From NCBI RefSeq assembly GCF_001729745.1, contig NZ_CP017186.1, forward strand, positions 620,001 to 684,000: DNA of 64,000 nt, read 5' to 3'. This stretch comes from Enterobacter hormaechei subsp. hoffmannii. GTDB lineage: Bacteria > Pseudomonadota > Gammaproteobacteria > Enterobacterales > Enterobacteriaceae. The position numbers were made by a program, and so were the translations under genes. Positions 47,502 through 56,737 of the stretch are shown in pieces. A model generated the notes under the pieces. It had not been told where the DNA came from. It saw nothing but the letters and a program-made list of their open reading frames with translations, and did not search any database. Positions within the stretch are counted from its first letter, which is position 1. Each line of letters begins with the position of its first letter.

Positions 47502-48824
47502 ATGTCACATAACACCCGACCTCTGAATCGACAGGACTACAAAACCCTCACGCTCGCTGCTCTGGGCGGCGCGCTGGAGTTTTACGACTTCATCATCTTT
47601 GTCTTCTTCGCCGCCGTCGTGGGGGCGCTGTTTTTCCCGGCGGATATTCCTGAATGGCTGCGTCAGGTGCAAACCTTCGGCATTTTCGCTGCCGGGTATC
47701 TGGCGCGTCCGCTGGGCGGCATTGTTATGGCGCACTTTGGCGATCTGGTTGGGCGCAAGAAGATGTTTACCCTCAGCATCCTGCTGATGGCCGTGCCGAC
47801 GCTGGCGATTGGCCTTTTGCCTACCTATGAGTCGATGGGCATTATCGCCCCGTTATTGCTGCTGCTGATGCGTATTCTCCAGGGCGCGGCCATCGGCGGG
47901 GAAGTGCCGGGCGCGTGGGTGTTTGTCGCTGAGCACGTCCCGGTGCGCCGCATCGGCATTGCGTGCGGAACGCTGACCGCAGGACTGACGATTGGGATCC
48001 TGCTTGGCTCCGTGGTTGCAACCATCATCAATACCAGCATGACGCAACAGGCCGTTCACGACTGGGGCTGGCGTATCCCGTTCCTGCTGGGCGGGGCGTT
48101 TGGGCTGGTGGCAATGTACCTGCGACGTTGGTTGCAGGAGACGCCAGTATTTCTGGAAATGCAGCAGCGGAAGGCGCTGGCGCAAGAATTGCCGGTAAAA
48201 ACCGTAGTAGTGCGGCATAAAAAAGCGGTAGTCGTGTCGATGCTTCTGACCTGGCTGCTGTCTGCGGGTATCGTGGTGGTCATTTTGATGTCGCCGGTCT
48301 GGCTGCAAAAACAGTACGGTTTTGCGCCTGCGGTGACTTTACAGGCGAACAGTATCGCGACAATTATGCTCTGCTTTGGCTGTCTGGCCGCGGGACTGGC
48401 GGCGGATCGTTTCGGTGCCAGCGTGACCTTTATTGTCGGCAGCCTGCTGCTGGCCGCGTCGAGCTGGGCATTCTACCATCTTGCGGGCAGCCATCCTGAA
48501 CAGTTGTTCCTGCTGTACGGCATCGTCGGGCTGTGCGTGGGCGTCGTTGGCGCCGTACCGTACGTAATGGTCCGCGCCTTCCCGCCGGAGGTACGCTTCA
48601 CCGGCATCTCTTTCTCTTATAACGTCTCGTATGCCATTTTCGGTGGGCTGACCCCGATTGTGGTCACGGTGTTGATGGGGCTGTCACCCCTTGCACCTGC
48701 ATGGTACGTGCTGGCGTTATCGCTGATGGGGCTGGTATTGGGGATGTGGCTTCGCCAGTCAGAGGGATGTCGTGCCCGCGACGCGGGCACGACAGAGGGA
48801 TCAGTGTTTTTCACCAATCGGTAA
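47502..48824 (+). CDS. MFS transporter, metabolite:H+ symporter (MHS) family
   Basis: A 440-residue protein with 12 predicted membrane spans. The loop 2-3 motif GDLVGRKKMFTLSILLMAVPT and RILQGAAIGGEVPGAWVFVAEH are typical of MHS transporters (ProP, ShiA, KgtP relatives), which carry organic acids or betaines with protons. The substrate is unknown. It is inserted between mog and satP relative to E. coli. The C-terminal 19 residues or so are encoded by a hairpin and by bases antisense to the end of satP (24-base overlap), so this tail is unlikely to be conserved. The Shine-Dalgarno site is weak. Confidence 0.88.
   Translation: MSHNTRPLNRQDYKTLTLAALGGALEFYDFIIFVFFAAVVGALFFPADIPEWLRQVQTFGIFAAGYLARPLGGIVMAHFGDLVGRKKMFTLSILLMAVPTLAIGLLPTYESMGIIAPLLLLLMRILQGAAIGGEVPGAWVFVAEHVPVRRIGIACGTLTAGLTIGILLGSVVATIINTSMTQQAVHDWGWRIPFLLGGAFGLVAMYLRRWLQETPVFLEMQQRKALAQELPVKTVVVRHKKAVVVSMLLTWLLSAGIVVVILMSPVWLQKQYGFAPAVTLQANSIATIMLCFGCLAAGLAADRFGASVTFIVGSLLLAASSWAFYHLAGSHPEQLFLLYGIVGLCVGVVGAVPYVMVRAFPPEVRFTGISFSYNVSYAIFGGLTPIVVTVLMGLSPLAPAWYVLALSLMGLVLGMWLRQSEGCRARDAGTTEGSVFFTNR
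48769..48793. terminator. Hairpin at the convergent MFS/satP ends
   Basis: An 11-bp perfect stem GTCGTGCCCGC / GCGGGCACGAC with a 3-base loop, inside the last codons of the MFS gene and eight bases beyond the satP stop. No T-run on either strand, so efficiency as a terminator is uncertain. Confidence 0.5.
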
Positions 48825-49367
48825 TACGGTGCGGCCGAACTGCTCGTTCAGCACTTCACCCATTGCCAGGTAGATAGCGCTTGCGCCGCACACCAGACCG
48901 ACCCAGCCGGCAACGTGAACGATGCCTTCGTTATCCGCCAGGTGACCCGCGGCAAGCAGAGCGAACAGCACGGTCAGGCTCAGGAAGACGAATTGCAGCG
49001 CGCGGTTCGCCTTCAGGGTGCCGAAGAACATGAACAGGGTGAACACGCCCCACAGTCCCAGGTACACGCCCAGGAAATGGGCGTTTGAAGCATCTGCCAG
49101 GCCCATTTTAGGCATCAGCAGAATGGCGACCAGCGTCAGCCAGAACGAACCGTAAGAGGTAAAGGCGGTTAAGCCGAAGGTATTGCCTTTCTTATATTCC
49201 AGCAGGCCCGCGAAAATTTGCGCGATACCGCCGTAAAAAATGCCCATCGCCAGGATTACGCCGTCCATCGGGAACATCCCGATGTTGTGCAGGTTCAGCA
49301 GAATGGTGGTCATGCCAAAACCCATCAGGCCCAGCGGAGCCGGATTAGCCAACTTAGTGTTGCCCAT
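48801..49367 (-). CDS. satP: SatP (YaaH), acetate/succinate:H+ symporter
   Basis: A 188-residue six-span membrane protein of the GPR1/FUN34/YaaH family. The signature NPAPLGLMGFGMTT begins at Asn8. E. coli SatP carries acetate and succinate with protons. The gene ends 24 bases inside the convergent MFS frame. E. coli yaaW and yaaI, which lie between satP and dnaK, are absent. Confidence 0.95.
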   Translation of the reverse strand: MGNTKLANPAPLGLMGFGMTTILLNLHNIGMFPMDGVILAMGIFYGGIAQIFAGLLEYKKGNTFGLTAFTSYGSFWLTLVAILLMPKMGLADASNAHFLGVYLGLWGVFTLFMFFGTLKANRALQFVFLSLTVLFALLAAGHLADNEGIVHVAGWVGLVCGASAIYLAMGEVLNEQFGRTVLPIGEKH

Positions 49368-49393
49368 AAGTCCTCAAAAAAATCATCATTAAT

Positions 49394-49546
49394 ATGGTGA
49401 AATGGTTAAACCCGCGCCAGTTCTACCTGACGGGGCGCGGCATCATAATGGGCGGCATCGGCGCCGTCTATGATCTCATCGGGGTGAAATTAAAAAATTT
49501 TTTATCCTTCCCCCTTGATGGATGCCGTTGTGACCCCATCTTGTAA
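49394..49546 (+). CDS. Possible 50-aa ORF spanning the dnaK heat-shock promoter
   Basis: An ATG frame of 50 codons (begins MVKWLNPRQFYLTGRG, contains IIMGGIGAVYDLIG, ends CDPIL) runs from the satP 5' region through the sigma-32 promoter and stops before the dnaK start. The middle is hydrophobic enough for a short membrane helix. No Shine-Dalgarno sequence is seen and I do not recognise a family. It may be an open stretch only. Confidence 0.2.
   Translation: MVKWLNPRQFYLTGRGIIMGGIGAVYDLIGVKLKNFLSFPLDGCRCDPIL
49514..49541 (+). promoter_or_regulatory. Sigma-32 (heat-shock) promoter of dnaK
   Basis: CTTGATG (49514-49520), a 13-base spacer and CCCCATCT (49534-49541) match the RpoH consensus CTTGAAA / CCCCATNT and the E. 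coli dnaK P1 promoter. The 5' UTR is about 115 bases. Confidence 0.9.
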
Positions 49547-49663
49547 GCAACCGCAGTGTGTGGACCTGAAAAAAATCAAATCTGGGCAGTTGAAAAAGCA
49601 CGTTCTGCCCTTATTACAGGTACACAACCACATGTTGACTGAATTTTTAGTGGAGACGTTTAG

Positions 49664-51577
49664 ATGGGTAAAATTATTGGTATCGACCTGGGTACTACCA
49701 ACTCTTGTGTAGCGATTATGGATGGCACTACTGCACGTGTGCTGGAGAACGCCGAGGGCGATCGCACCACGCCTTCTATCATTGCTTATACCCAGGATGG
49801 TGAAACTCTGGTTGGTCAGCCGGCTAAACGTCAGGCAGTGACAAACCCGCAAAACACCCTGTTTGCGATCAAACGCCTGATTGGCCGCCGCTTCCAGGAC
49901 GAAGAAGTTCAGCGTGACGTTTCCATCATGCCTTACAAAATCATCGCAGCCGATAACGGCGATGCATGGCTTGATGTGAAAGGCACCAAAACTGCACCTC
50001 CGCAGATCTCTGCTGAAGTGCTGAAGAAAATGAAGAAAACCGCGGAAGATTACCTGGGTGAACCGGTAACTGAAGCTGTTATCACCGTACCTGCTTACTT
50101 CAACGATGCTCAGCGTCAGGCAACCAAAGATGCTGGCCGTATCGCAGGTCTGGAAGTAAAACGTATCATCAACGAACCAACCGCAGCAGCACTGGCTTAC
50201 GGTCTGGATAAAGAAGTTGGTAACCGTACTATCGCGGTTTACGACCTGGGTGGTGGTACCTTCGATATCTCTATTATCGAAATCGACGACGTTGACGGCG
50301 AAAAAACCTTCGAAGTTCTGGCAACCAATGGTGATACCCACCTGGGTGGTGAAGACTTCGATACCCGTCTGATCAACTACCTCGTTGACGAGTTTAAGAA
50401 AGATCAGGGCATTGACCTGCGTAACGACCCGCTGGCCATGCAGCGCCTGAAAGAAGCGGCTGAGAAAGCGAAGATCGAACTGTCTTCCGCTCAGCAGACC
50501 GATGTGAACCTGCCGTACATCACCGCAGACGCGACCGGTCCAAAACACATGAACATCAAAGTGACCCGTGCGAAACTGGAAAGCCTGGTAGAAGACCTGG
50601 TGAACCGTTCTATCGAGCCACTGAAAGTTGCATTGCAGGACGCTGGCCTGTCCGTGTCTGATATTCAGGACGTTATCCTGGTAGGTGGTCAGACTCGTAT
50701 GCCAATGGTTCAGAAGAAAGTTGCTGAATTCTTTGGTAAAGAGCCACGTAAAGACGTGAACCCGGACGAAGCGGTTGCTATCGGTGCTGCGGTTCAGGGT
50801 GGTGTTCTGACGGGTGAAGTGAAAGACGTACTGCTGCTGGATGTTACTCCGCTGTCACTGGGTATCGAAACCATGGGTGGCGTGATGACTCCGCTCATCA
50901 ACAAAAACACTACTATCCCGACGAAACACAGCCAGGTGTTCTCTACCGCTGAAGACAACCAGTCTGCGGTAACCATCCATGTGATTCAGGGTGAGCGTAA
51001 GCGTGCGGCGGATAACAAATCTCTGGGTCAGTTCAACCTGGACGGTATTAACCCGGCACCACGCGGCATGCCACAGATCGAAGTCACCTTCGACATCGAT
51101 GCTGACGGTATCCTGCACGTGTCTGCGAAAGACAAAAACAGCGGTAAAGAGCAGAAGATCACCATCAAGGCATCTTCTGGCCTGAACGAAGCGGAAATCG
51201 AAAAAATGGTTCGTGATGCCGAAGCTAACGCGGAATCCGACCGTAAGTTCGAAGAGCTGGTTCAGACCCGTAATCAGGGTGACCATCTGCTGCACAGCAC
51301 CCGTAAGCAGGTTGAAGAAGCGGGCGATAAACTGCCAGCGGAAGACAAAACTGCGATCGAAACTGCACTGAGCGCGCTGGAAACGTCTCTGAAAGGCGAA
51401 GACAAAGCGGACATTGAAGCGAAGATGCAGGAGCTGGCACAGGTTTCTCAGAAGCTGATGGAAATCGCTCAGCAGCAGCACGCACAGCAGCAGGCGGGCG
51501 CTGATGCTTCCCAGAACAACGCGAAAGACGACGATGTTGTCGACGCTGAGTTCGAAGAAGTGAAAGATAAAAAATAA
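49664..51577 (+). CDS. dnaK: DnaK, Hsp70 chaperone
   Basis: A 637-residue chaperone. ATPase domain with DLGTTNS (8-14), [11 protein letters not shown] and [10 protein letters not shown]; substrate-binding domain from about 390; flexible acidic tail ending EFEEVKDKK. It folds nascent and damaged proteins with DnaJ and GrpE and feeds back on sigma-32. Codon use is strongly biased, as expected for a highly expressed gene. Behind a sigma-32 promoter and upstream of dnaJ. Confidence 0.99.
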   Translation: MGKIIGIDLGTTNSCVAIMDGTTARVLENAEGDRTTPSIIAYTQDGETLVGQPAKRQAVTNPQNTLFAIKRLIGRRFQDEEVQRDVSIMPYKIIAADNGDAWLDVKGTKTAPPQISAEVLKKMKKTAEDYLGEPVTEAVITVPAYFNDAQRQATKDAGRIAGLEVKRIINEPTAAALAYGLDKEVGNRTIAVYDLGGGTFDISIIEIDDVDGEKTFEVLATNGDTHLGGEDFDTRLINYLVDEFKKDQGIDLRNDPLAMQRLKEAAEKAKIELSSAQQTDVNLPYITADATGPKHMNIKVTRAKLESLVEDLVNRSIEPLKVALQDAGLSVSDIQDVILVGGQTRMPMVQKKVAEFFGKEPRKDVNPDEAVAIGAAVQGGVLTGEVKDVLLLDVTPLSLGIETMGGVMTPLINKNTTIPTKHSQVFSTAEDNQSAVTIHVIQGERKRAADNKSLGQFNLDGINPAPRGMPQIEVTFDIDADGILHVSAKDKNSGKEQKITIKASSGLNEAEIEKMVRDAEANAESDRKFEELVQTRNQGDHLLHSTRKQVEEAGDKLPAEDKTAIETALSALETSLKGEDKADIEAKMQELAQVSQKLMEIAQQQHAQQQAGADASQNNAKDDDVVDAEFEEVKDKK

Positions 51578-51603
51578 TCGCCCTGATGCAGGGTAATTAA
51601 TCG

Positions 51604-51636
51604 GCACGGGCGTAGGAGTATTCTCCACGCCCGTGC
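51604..51636. repeat. Long hairpin in the dnaK-dnaJ gap
   Basis: Perfect 10-bp stem GCACGGGCGT / ACGCCCGTGC; the loop itself contains GGAG / CTCC. No T-run follows, so it is more likely an mRNA-stability or attenuation element lowering dnaJ relative to dnaK. A similar structure exists in E. coli. Confidence 0.7.
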
Positions 51637-51664
51637 TCGCATGTTAAGGGGCTTAAAAAAACCA

Positions 51665-52810
51665 ATGGCAAAGCAAGACTATTACGAGATTTTAGGCGTT
51701 CCGAAAACTGCGGAAGAGCGTGAAATCAAAAAGGCATATAAGCGCCTGGCCATGAAATTCCACCCTGACCGTAATCAGGGTGACAAAGAGGCTGAAGCCA
51801 AATTTAAAGAGATTAAAGAAGCCTACGAAGTCCTGACCGATGCACAAAAACGTGCGGCTTATGACCAGTATGGTCACGCGGCCTTTGAACAGGGCGGCAT
51901 GGGCGGCGGTGGATTTGGTGGCGGCGGCTTCGGCGGCGGCGCTGATTTCAGCGACATCTTTGGCGATGTATTTGGCGATATCTTCGGCGGCGGTCGTGGT
52001 CGTCAGCGCGCGGCGCGCGGCGCAGATCTGCGCTATAACATGGACCTGACACTGGAAGAAGCGGTTCGTGGCGTAACCAAAGAGATCCGTATCCCGACGC
52101 TGGAAGAGTGTGACGTTTGCCACGGCAGCGGCGCGAAAGCGGGGACTCAGCCACAGACCTGTCCAACCTGTCACGGTTCCGGTCAGGTGCAGATGCGCCA
52201 GGGCTTCTTCGCGGTGCAGCAGGCCTGTCCGCATTGTCATGGTCGCGGTACGCTGATTAAAGATCCGTGCACCAAATGCCACGGTCACGGTCGCGTGGAG
52301 AAAACCAAAACGCTGTCCGTTAAGATCCCGGCAGGCGTAGATACGGGCGACCGCATCCGTCTGGCAGGTGAGGGGGAAGCTGGCGAGCACGGCGCACCGG
52401 CAGGGGATCTGTACGTTCAGGTTCAGGTTAAACAGCACGCCATCTTCGAGCGTGAAGGTAACAACCTGTATTGTGAAGTGCCGATCAACTTTGCGATGGC
52501 GGCGCTGGGCGGCGAAATCGAAGTGCCGACGCTGGACGGTCGCGTTAACCTGAAAATCCCTGGCGAAACCCAGACCGGGAAGCTGTTCCGCATGCGCGGC
52601 AAAGGCGTTAAATCCGTTCGCGGTGGCGCGCAGGGTGACCTGTTATGCCGCGTGGTCGTTGAAACGCCGGTCGGCCTGAACGACAAGCAGAAACAGCTGC
52701 TGAAAGAGCTTCAGGAAAGCTTTGGTGGCCCGACGGGTGAGAAAAACAGCCCGCGCTCCAAAAGCTTCTTCGATGGCGTCAAAAAATTCTTCGACGATTT
52801 AACCCGCTAA
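51665..52810 (+). CDS. dnaJ: DnaJ, Hsp40 co-chaperone
   Basis: A 381-residue type I J-protein. J-domain with HPD at 33-35, a Gly/Phe-rich linker ([16 protein letters not shown]), four CxxCxGxG zinc repeats ([32 protein letters not shown]) and C-terminal substrate-binding domains. It stimulates DnaK ATPase and delivers clients. The ATG at 51665 is chosen over an upstream in-frame ATG because [12 protein letters not shown] is the conserved start. Confidence 0.98.
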   Translation: MAKQDYYEILGVPKTAEEREIKKAYKRLAMKFHPDRNQGDKEAEAKFKEIKEAYEVLTDAQKRAAYDQYGHAAFEQGGMGGGGFGGGGFGGGADFSDIFGDVFGDIFGGGRGRQRAARGADLRYNMDLTLEEAVRGVTKEIRIPTLEECDVCHGSGAKAGTQPQTCPTCHGSGQVQMRQGFFAVQQACPHCHGRGTLIKDPCTKCHGHGRVEKTKTLSVKIPAGVDTGDRIRLAGEGEAGEHGAPAGDLYVQVQVKQHAIFEREGNNLYCEVPINFAMAALGGEIEVPTLDGRVNLKIPGETQTGKLFRMRGKGVKSVRGGAQGDLLCRVVVETPVGLNDKQKQLLKELQESFGGPTGEKNSPRSKSFFDGVKKFFDDLTR

Positions 52811-52834
52811 CCTGCCAGCTGGTTACTATCCTTT

Positions 52835-52863
52835 AAAGCCCGGAAGCGATTCCGGGCTTTTTG
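52835..52863 (+). terminator. Terminator after dnaJ
   Basis: Stem AAAGCCCGGAA / TTCCGGGCTTT with a GCGA tetraloop and a short T-run. Confidence 0.9.
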
Positions 52864-52983
52864 CTTTACAGCGTTATTCCTCGGTTAAACTGAATCTATA
52901 ACCAATATTAATCTGTTTTTACCGATCTGTTTGCGCTGATATTATGGTTTTACCGAGGTATTGTTGTAAAAGAGAGTTTAAAC

Positions 52984-54159
52984 GTGAAATTACTACACCG
53001 TTTCTTTAGCAGTGAGGCATCCGGCGGCGTCATCCTGATTATTGCTGCTGCAGCCGCCATGCTGCTCGCCAATATGGGCATGACGCGCGATCTCTATCAC
53101 GCATTTCTGGAAACCCCCGTCGAGCTGAAGGTCGGGGCGCTGGAAATTAACAAGAACATGCTGCTGTGGATCAACGATGCGCTGATGGCGGTGTTCTTCC
53201 TGCTGGTAGGCCTGGAGGTCAAACGTGAGCTGGTGATCGGTTCTCTTGCCAGCCGTCAGCGCGCGGCGTTTCCGGTGATCGCGGCGATTGGCGGGATGAT
53301 CGTTCCCGCTTTGCTCTTTCTCGCGTTTGCGTGGCAGGATCCGGTTGCGCGTGACGGCTGGGCGATCCCGGCCGCAACGGATATCGCGTTTGCGCTCGGG
53401 GTCTTAGCCTTGCTCGGTAGCCGCGTCCCGGTAGCACTGAAAATTTTCCTGATGGCGCTGGCGATTATCGATGACCTGGGCGCTATCGTGATTATCGCGC
53501 TGTTCTACACCAGCGATCTGTCGGTTCTGTCGCTGAGCGTGGCGGCCGTGGCTATTGTGGTGCTGGCGTTGCTGAACGTCTTCAACGTCCGACGCACGGG
53601 TATTTATATTCTGGTGGGGATGGTGCTGTGGACGGCGGTGCTGAAGTCTGGCGTGCATGCCACGCTGGCGGGCGTCATCGTTGGCTTCTTTATTCCGCTG
53701 AAGGAGCAGGACGGCAAATCGCCTGCCAGACAGCTGGAGCATGTGCTTCATCCGTGGGTGGGCTTTATGATCCTGCCGCTGTTTGCATTTGCCAACGCGG
53801 GTGTTTCCCTGGCCGGTGTTACCCTGGACGGACTCACCTCTGTGCTGCCGCTGGGTATCATCGCTGGTTTGTTTATCGGTAAGCCGCTGGGTATCAGCCT
53901 GTTCTGCTGGCTGGCGCTGAAGCTGAAGCTGGCGTCATTGCCAAACGGAACCACCTTTAGTCAGATTATGGCCATCGGCGTGCTGTGCGGTATTGGATTC
54001 ACCATGTCGATCTTTATCTCGACGCTGGCGTTTGGCACCAGCGCGCCTGAGCTTATCGTCTGGGCGAAACTCGGCATTCTTATCGGGTCGTTACTGGCCG
54101 CGGTTATTGGTTATACCTTGTTGAAGGTGAAGTTGTCCGGACAGGCTGTCCAGGCATAA
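52984..54159 (+). CDS. nhaA: NhaA, Na+/H+ antiporter
   Basis: A 391-residue electrogenic antiporter with 12 spans, exporting one Na+ (or Li+) for two H+. Ion-site residues are in place: Asp133 (ATDIAFALG), Asp163-Asp164 (IIDDLGAI), and pH-response His225 ([10 protein letters not shown]). The start is GTG, as in E. coli. Its activator gene nhaR follows after a strong hairpin. Confidence 0.97.
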   Translation: MKLLHRFFSSEASGGVILIIAAAAAMLLANMGMTRDLYHAFLETPVELKVGALEINKNMLLWINDALMAVFFLLVGLEVKRELVIGSLASRQRAAFPVIAAIGGMIVPALLFLAFAWQDPVARDGWAIPAATDIAFALGVLALLGSRVPVALKIFLMALAIIDDLGAIVIIALFYTSDLSVLSLSVAAVAIVVLALLNVFNVRRTGIYILVGMVLWTAVLKSGVHATLAGVIVGFFIPLKEQDGKSPARQLEHVLHPWVGFMILPLFAFANAGVSLAGVTLDGLTSVLPLGIIAGLFIGKPLGISLFCWLALKLKLASLPNGTTFSQIMAIGVLCGIGFTMSIFISTLAFGTSAPELIVWAKLGILIGSLLAAVIGYTLLKVKLSGQAVQA

Positions 54160-54167
54160 CAGGAAAC

Positions 54168-54191
54168 CGGGAGAAGGGAAGCCTTCTCCCG
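54168..54191 (+). terminator. Hairpin between nhaA and nhaR
   Basis: Perfect 10-bp stem CGGGAGAAGG / CCTTCTCCCG with a 4-base loop; no T-run, so probably partial attenuation or 3'-end protection. Confidence 0.55.
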
Positions 54192-54214
54192 ATAAACTAT
54201 CAGGGAGTGAAAAC

Positions 54215-55117
54215 GTGATGTCTCATTTGAACTATAACCATCTCTATTACTTCTGGCATGTCTACAAGCAGGGCTCGGTCGTGGGAGCGGCAGAGGCGCT
54301 CTACCTGACACCACAAACTATTACCGGGCAAATCAAAGCCCTGGAAGAGCGCTTACAGGGCAAGCTTTTTAAGCGGAAAGGACGTGGCATTGAGCCGAGC
54401 GAGCTGGGCGAACTGGTGTTCCGCTATGCGGACAAGATGTTCACCCTGAGCCAGGAGATGCTGGATATCGTTAACTATCGCAAAGAGTCGAACCTGCTCT
54501 TTGACGTGGGCGTGGCGGATGCGTTGTCCAAACGGCTGGTAAGCGGTGTGCTGGATGCGGCGGTGGTGGAAGATGAACAGATTCATTTACGCTGCTTTGA
54601 GTCCACTCACGAGATGCTGCTGGAACAGCTGAGCCAGCATAAGCTGGATATGATTATCTCGGACTGCCCAATCGACTCCACGCAGCAGGAAGGCTTGTTC
54701 TCGGTGAAAATTGGCGAATGCGGCGTCAGTTTCTGGTGCATTAATCCGCCGCCGGAAAAACCGTTTCCTGCTTGCCTGGAAGAGCGCCGCCTGCTGGTGC
54801 CGGGTAGGCGGTCTATGCTCGGACGTAAGCTGCTGAACTGGTTTAACTCGCAGGGGCTGAACGTGGAGATCCTCGGTGAGTTCGACGATGCGGCTTTGAT
54901 GAAGGCTTTTGGCGAGGCGCACAACGCTATCTTCGTTGCCCCGACGCTGTACGCGCACGATCTCTATTCAGACGACAAGATTACCGAGATTGGCAGGGTG
55001 GATAACGTGATGGAAGAGTATCACGCCATATTCGCCGAAAGGATGATTCAGCACCCGGCGGTGCAGCGAATCTGCAACCGCGACTACTCGGCGCTGTTTA
55101 CGCCGCCGGCAATCTGA
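54215..55117 (+). CDS. nhaR: NhaR, LysR-type activator of nhaA
   Basis: A 300-residue LysR regulator with N-terminal HTH ([29 protein letters not shown]). In E. coli it activates nhaA and osmC in response to sodium and controls pgaABCD. Start: GTG at 54215 with GGGAG seven bases upstream; an ATG follows at 54218 and either could be used. Length and sequence match E. coli NhaR closely. Confidence 0.96.
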   Translation: MMSHLNYNHLYYFWHVYKQGSVVGAAEALYLTPQTITGQIKALEERLQGKLFKRKGRGIEPSELGELVFRYADKMFTLSQEMLDIVNYRKESNLLFDVGVADALSKRLVSGVLDAAVVEDEQIHLRCFESTHEMLLEQLSQHKLDMIISDCPIDSTQQEGLFSVKIGECGVSFWCINPPPEKPFPACLEERRLLVPGRRSMLGRKLLNWFNSQGLNVEILGEFDDAALMKAFGEAHNAIFVAPTLYAHDLYSDDKITEIGRVDNVMEEYHAIFAERMIQHPAVQRICNRDYSALFTPPAI

Positions 55118-55123
55118 AGACAT

Positions 55124-55150
55124 AAAAAAACCCGCGTTAAGCGGGTTCTT
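55124..55150. terminator. Bidirectional terminator between nhaR and rpsT
   Basis: AACCCGC / GCGGGTT stem with a GTTAA loop; on the minus strand it is followed by seven T, a strong end for rpsT. Confidence 0.88.
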
Positions 55151-55175
55151 TCAAACAAGCAACAACAAGTAGCGA

Positions 55176-55472
<297 letters not shown>

Positions 55473-55485
55473 TCAAAGGCCGAGG

Positions 55486-55514
55486 AATATGCCCTCTTTG
55501 CCTTCTTTTGTCAA
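55486..55514 (-). promoter_or_regulatory. rpsT promoter
   Basis: On the minus strand TTGACA (55514-55509), a 17-base spacer and CATATT (55491-55486), followed by a GC-rich stretch (CCTCGGCC) suited to stringent control. The rest of the 326-base rpsT-ribF gap shows no gene; the ribF promoter must lie in it but is not clear. Confidence 0.75.
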
Positions 55515-55765
55515 TGGATTTGTGCAAATAAGCGCCGTTAATGAGCGACGCTACGTTACGTAGTGATGGCGCAGGATTCTACCAGCTTGTCTTTCGTGAA
55601 TACAGCCTTTCGGCATAAAAATCGCAGTTCTCGGGCAGATTTTTTTGCTGTGAAAGGTCAGCCTGATGAAATCATACGGCTTTCTGTTTCGCGTGAACAA
55701 TCGCCGGTTAACCTTAACCGCCGTACAAGGTATACTTTGGCGATTTTCACTGTTTTGAGCCAGTC

Positions 55766-56692
55766 ATGAAGCTGATACGCGGCATACATAATCTCAGTCA
55801 AGCCCCGCACGGGTGCGTGCTGACCATTGGTAATTTTGACGGCGTGCATCGTGGGCATCAGGCGCTGTTGCAGGGATTGCGTAAAGAAGGGGAGGCGCGT
55901 GGCCTGCCCGTTGTGGTGATGATTTTCGAACCGCAGCCGCTGGAGCTGTTTGCCGGCGAGAAATCTCCCGCGCGGCTGACGCGTCTGCGTGAGAAGTTAC
56001 GCTACCTGGCGGAGTCCGGCGTGGACTACGTCCTGTGCGTACGCTTCGACCGTCGGTTTGCCGCGCTGACCGCACAAAACTTTGTCAGCGATCTGTTGGT
56101 CAGGCAGCTTGGCGTGCAGTTTCTCGCCGTGGGCGATGATTTCCGCTTTGGTGCTGGTCGTCAGGGCGATTTCTTGTTATTACAGAAGGCTGGCCTGGAG
56201 TACGGGTTTGACGTCACCAGTACGATGACCTTCTGTGAGGGCGGGGTGCGCGTCAGCAGCACGGCGGTACGTCAGGCGCTGGCGAACGATGAACTGGACA
56301 CGGCAGAAACGCTGCTGGGTCATCCGTTCACAATTTCAGGTCGTGTGGTCCATGGCGATGCGCTGGGCCGCACGATAGGTTTTCCGACGGCGAATATACC
56401 GCTGCGTCGTCAGGTCTCCCCGGTTAAAGGGGTCTATGCGGTGGAAGTGGCAGGACTGGGTGAGAAGCCTTTCTACGGTGTTGCCAACATTGGTACACGT
56501 CCAACGGTTTCCGGTGTGCGTCAACAGTTAGAAGTACACCTGCTGGACGTTGTAATGGACCTCTACGGTCGCCATATAGATGTGATACTGCGTAAAAAAA
56601 TACGCAATGAACAGCGATTCGCTTCGCTGGATGAACTTAAGGCGCAAATCGCGCGAGATGAATTAACGGCCCGCGAGTTTTTTGGGCTTTAG
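55766..56692 (+). CDS. ribF: RibF, bifunctional riboflavin kinase / FMN adenylyltransferase
   Basis: A 308-residue enzyme making FMN and FAD from riboflavin. The N-terminal adenylyltransferase has GNFDGVHRGHQALL (22-35); the C-terminal flavokinase has GRTIGFPTANIPL. First gene of ribF-ileS-lspA-fkpB-ispH, in the same order as E. coli. Confidence 0.97.
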   Translation: MKLIRGIHNLSQAPHGCVLTIGNFDGVHRGHQALLQGLRKEGEARGLPVVVMIFEPQPLELFAGEKSPARLTRLREKLRYLAESGVDYVLCVRFDRRFAALTAQNFVSDLLVRQLGVQFLAVGDDFRFGAGRQGDFLLLQKAGLEYGFDVTSTMTFCEGGVRVSSTAVRQALANDELDTAETLLGHPFTISGRVVHGDALGRTIGFPTANIPLRRQVSPVKGVYAVEVAGLGEKPFYGVANIGTRPTVSGVRQQLEVHLLDVVMDLYGRHIDVILRKKIRNEQRFASLDELKAQIARDELTAREFFGL

Positions 56693-56737
56693 AACCGGCT
56701 TAACTGCCTACGTGATAAATACGGAACCGAGAATCTG

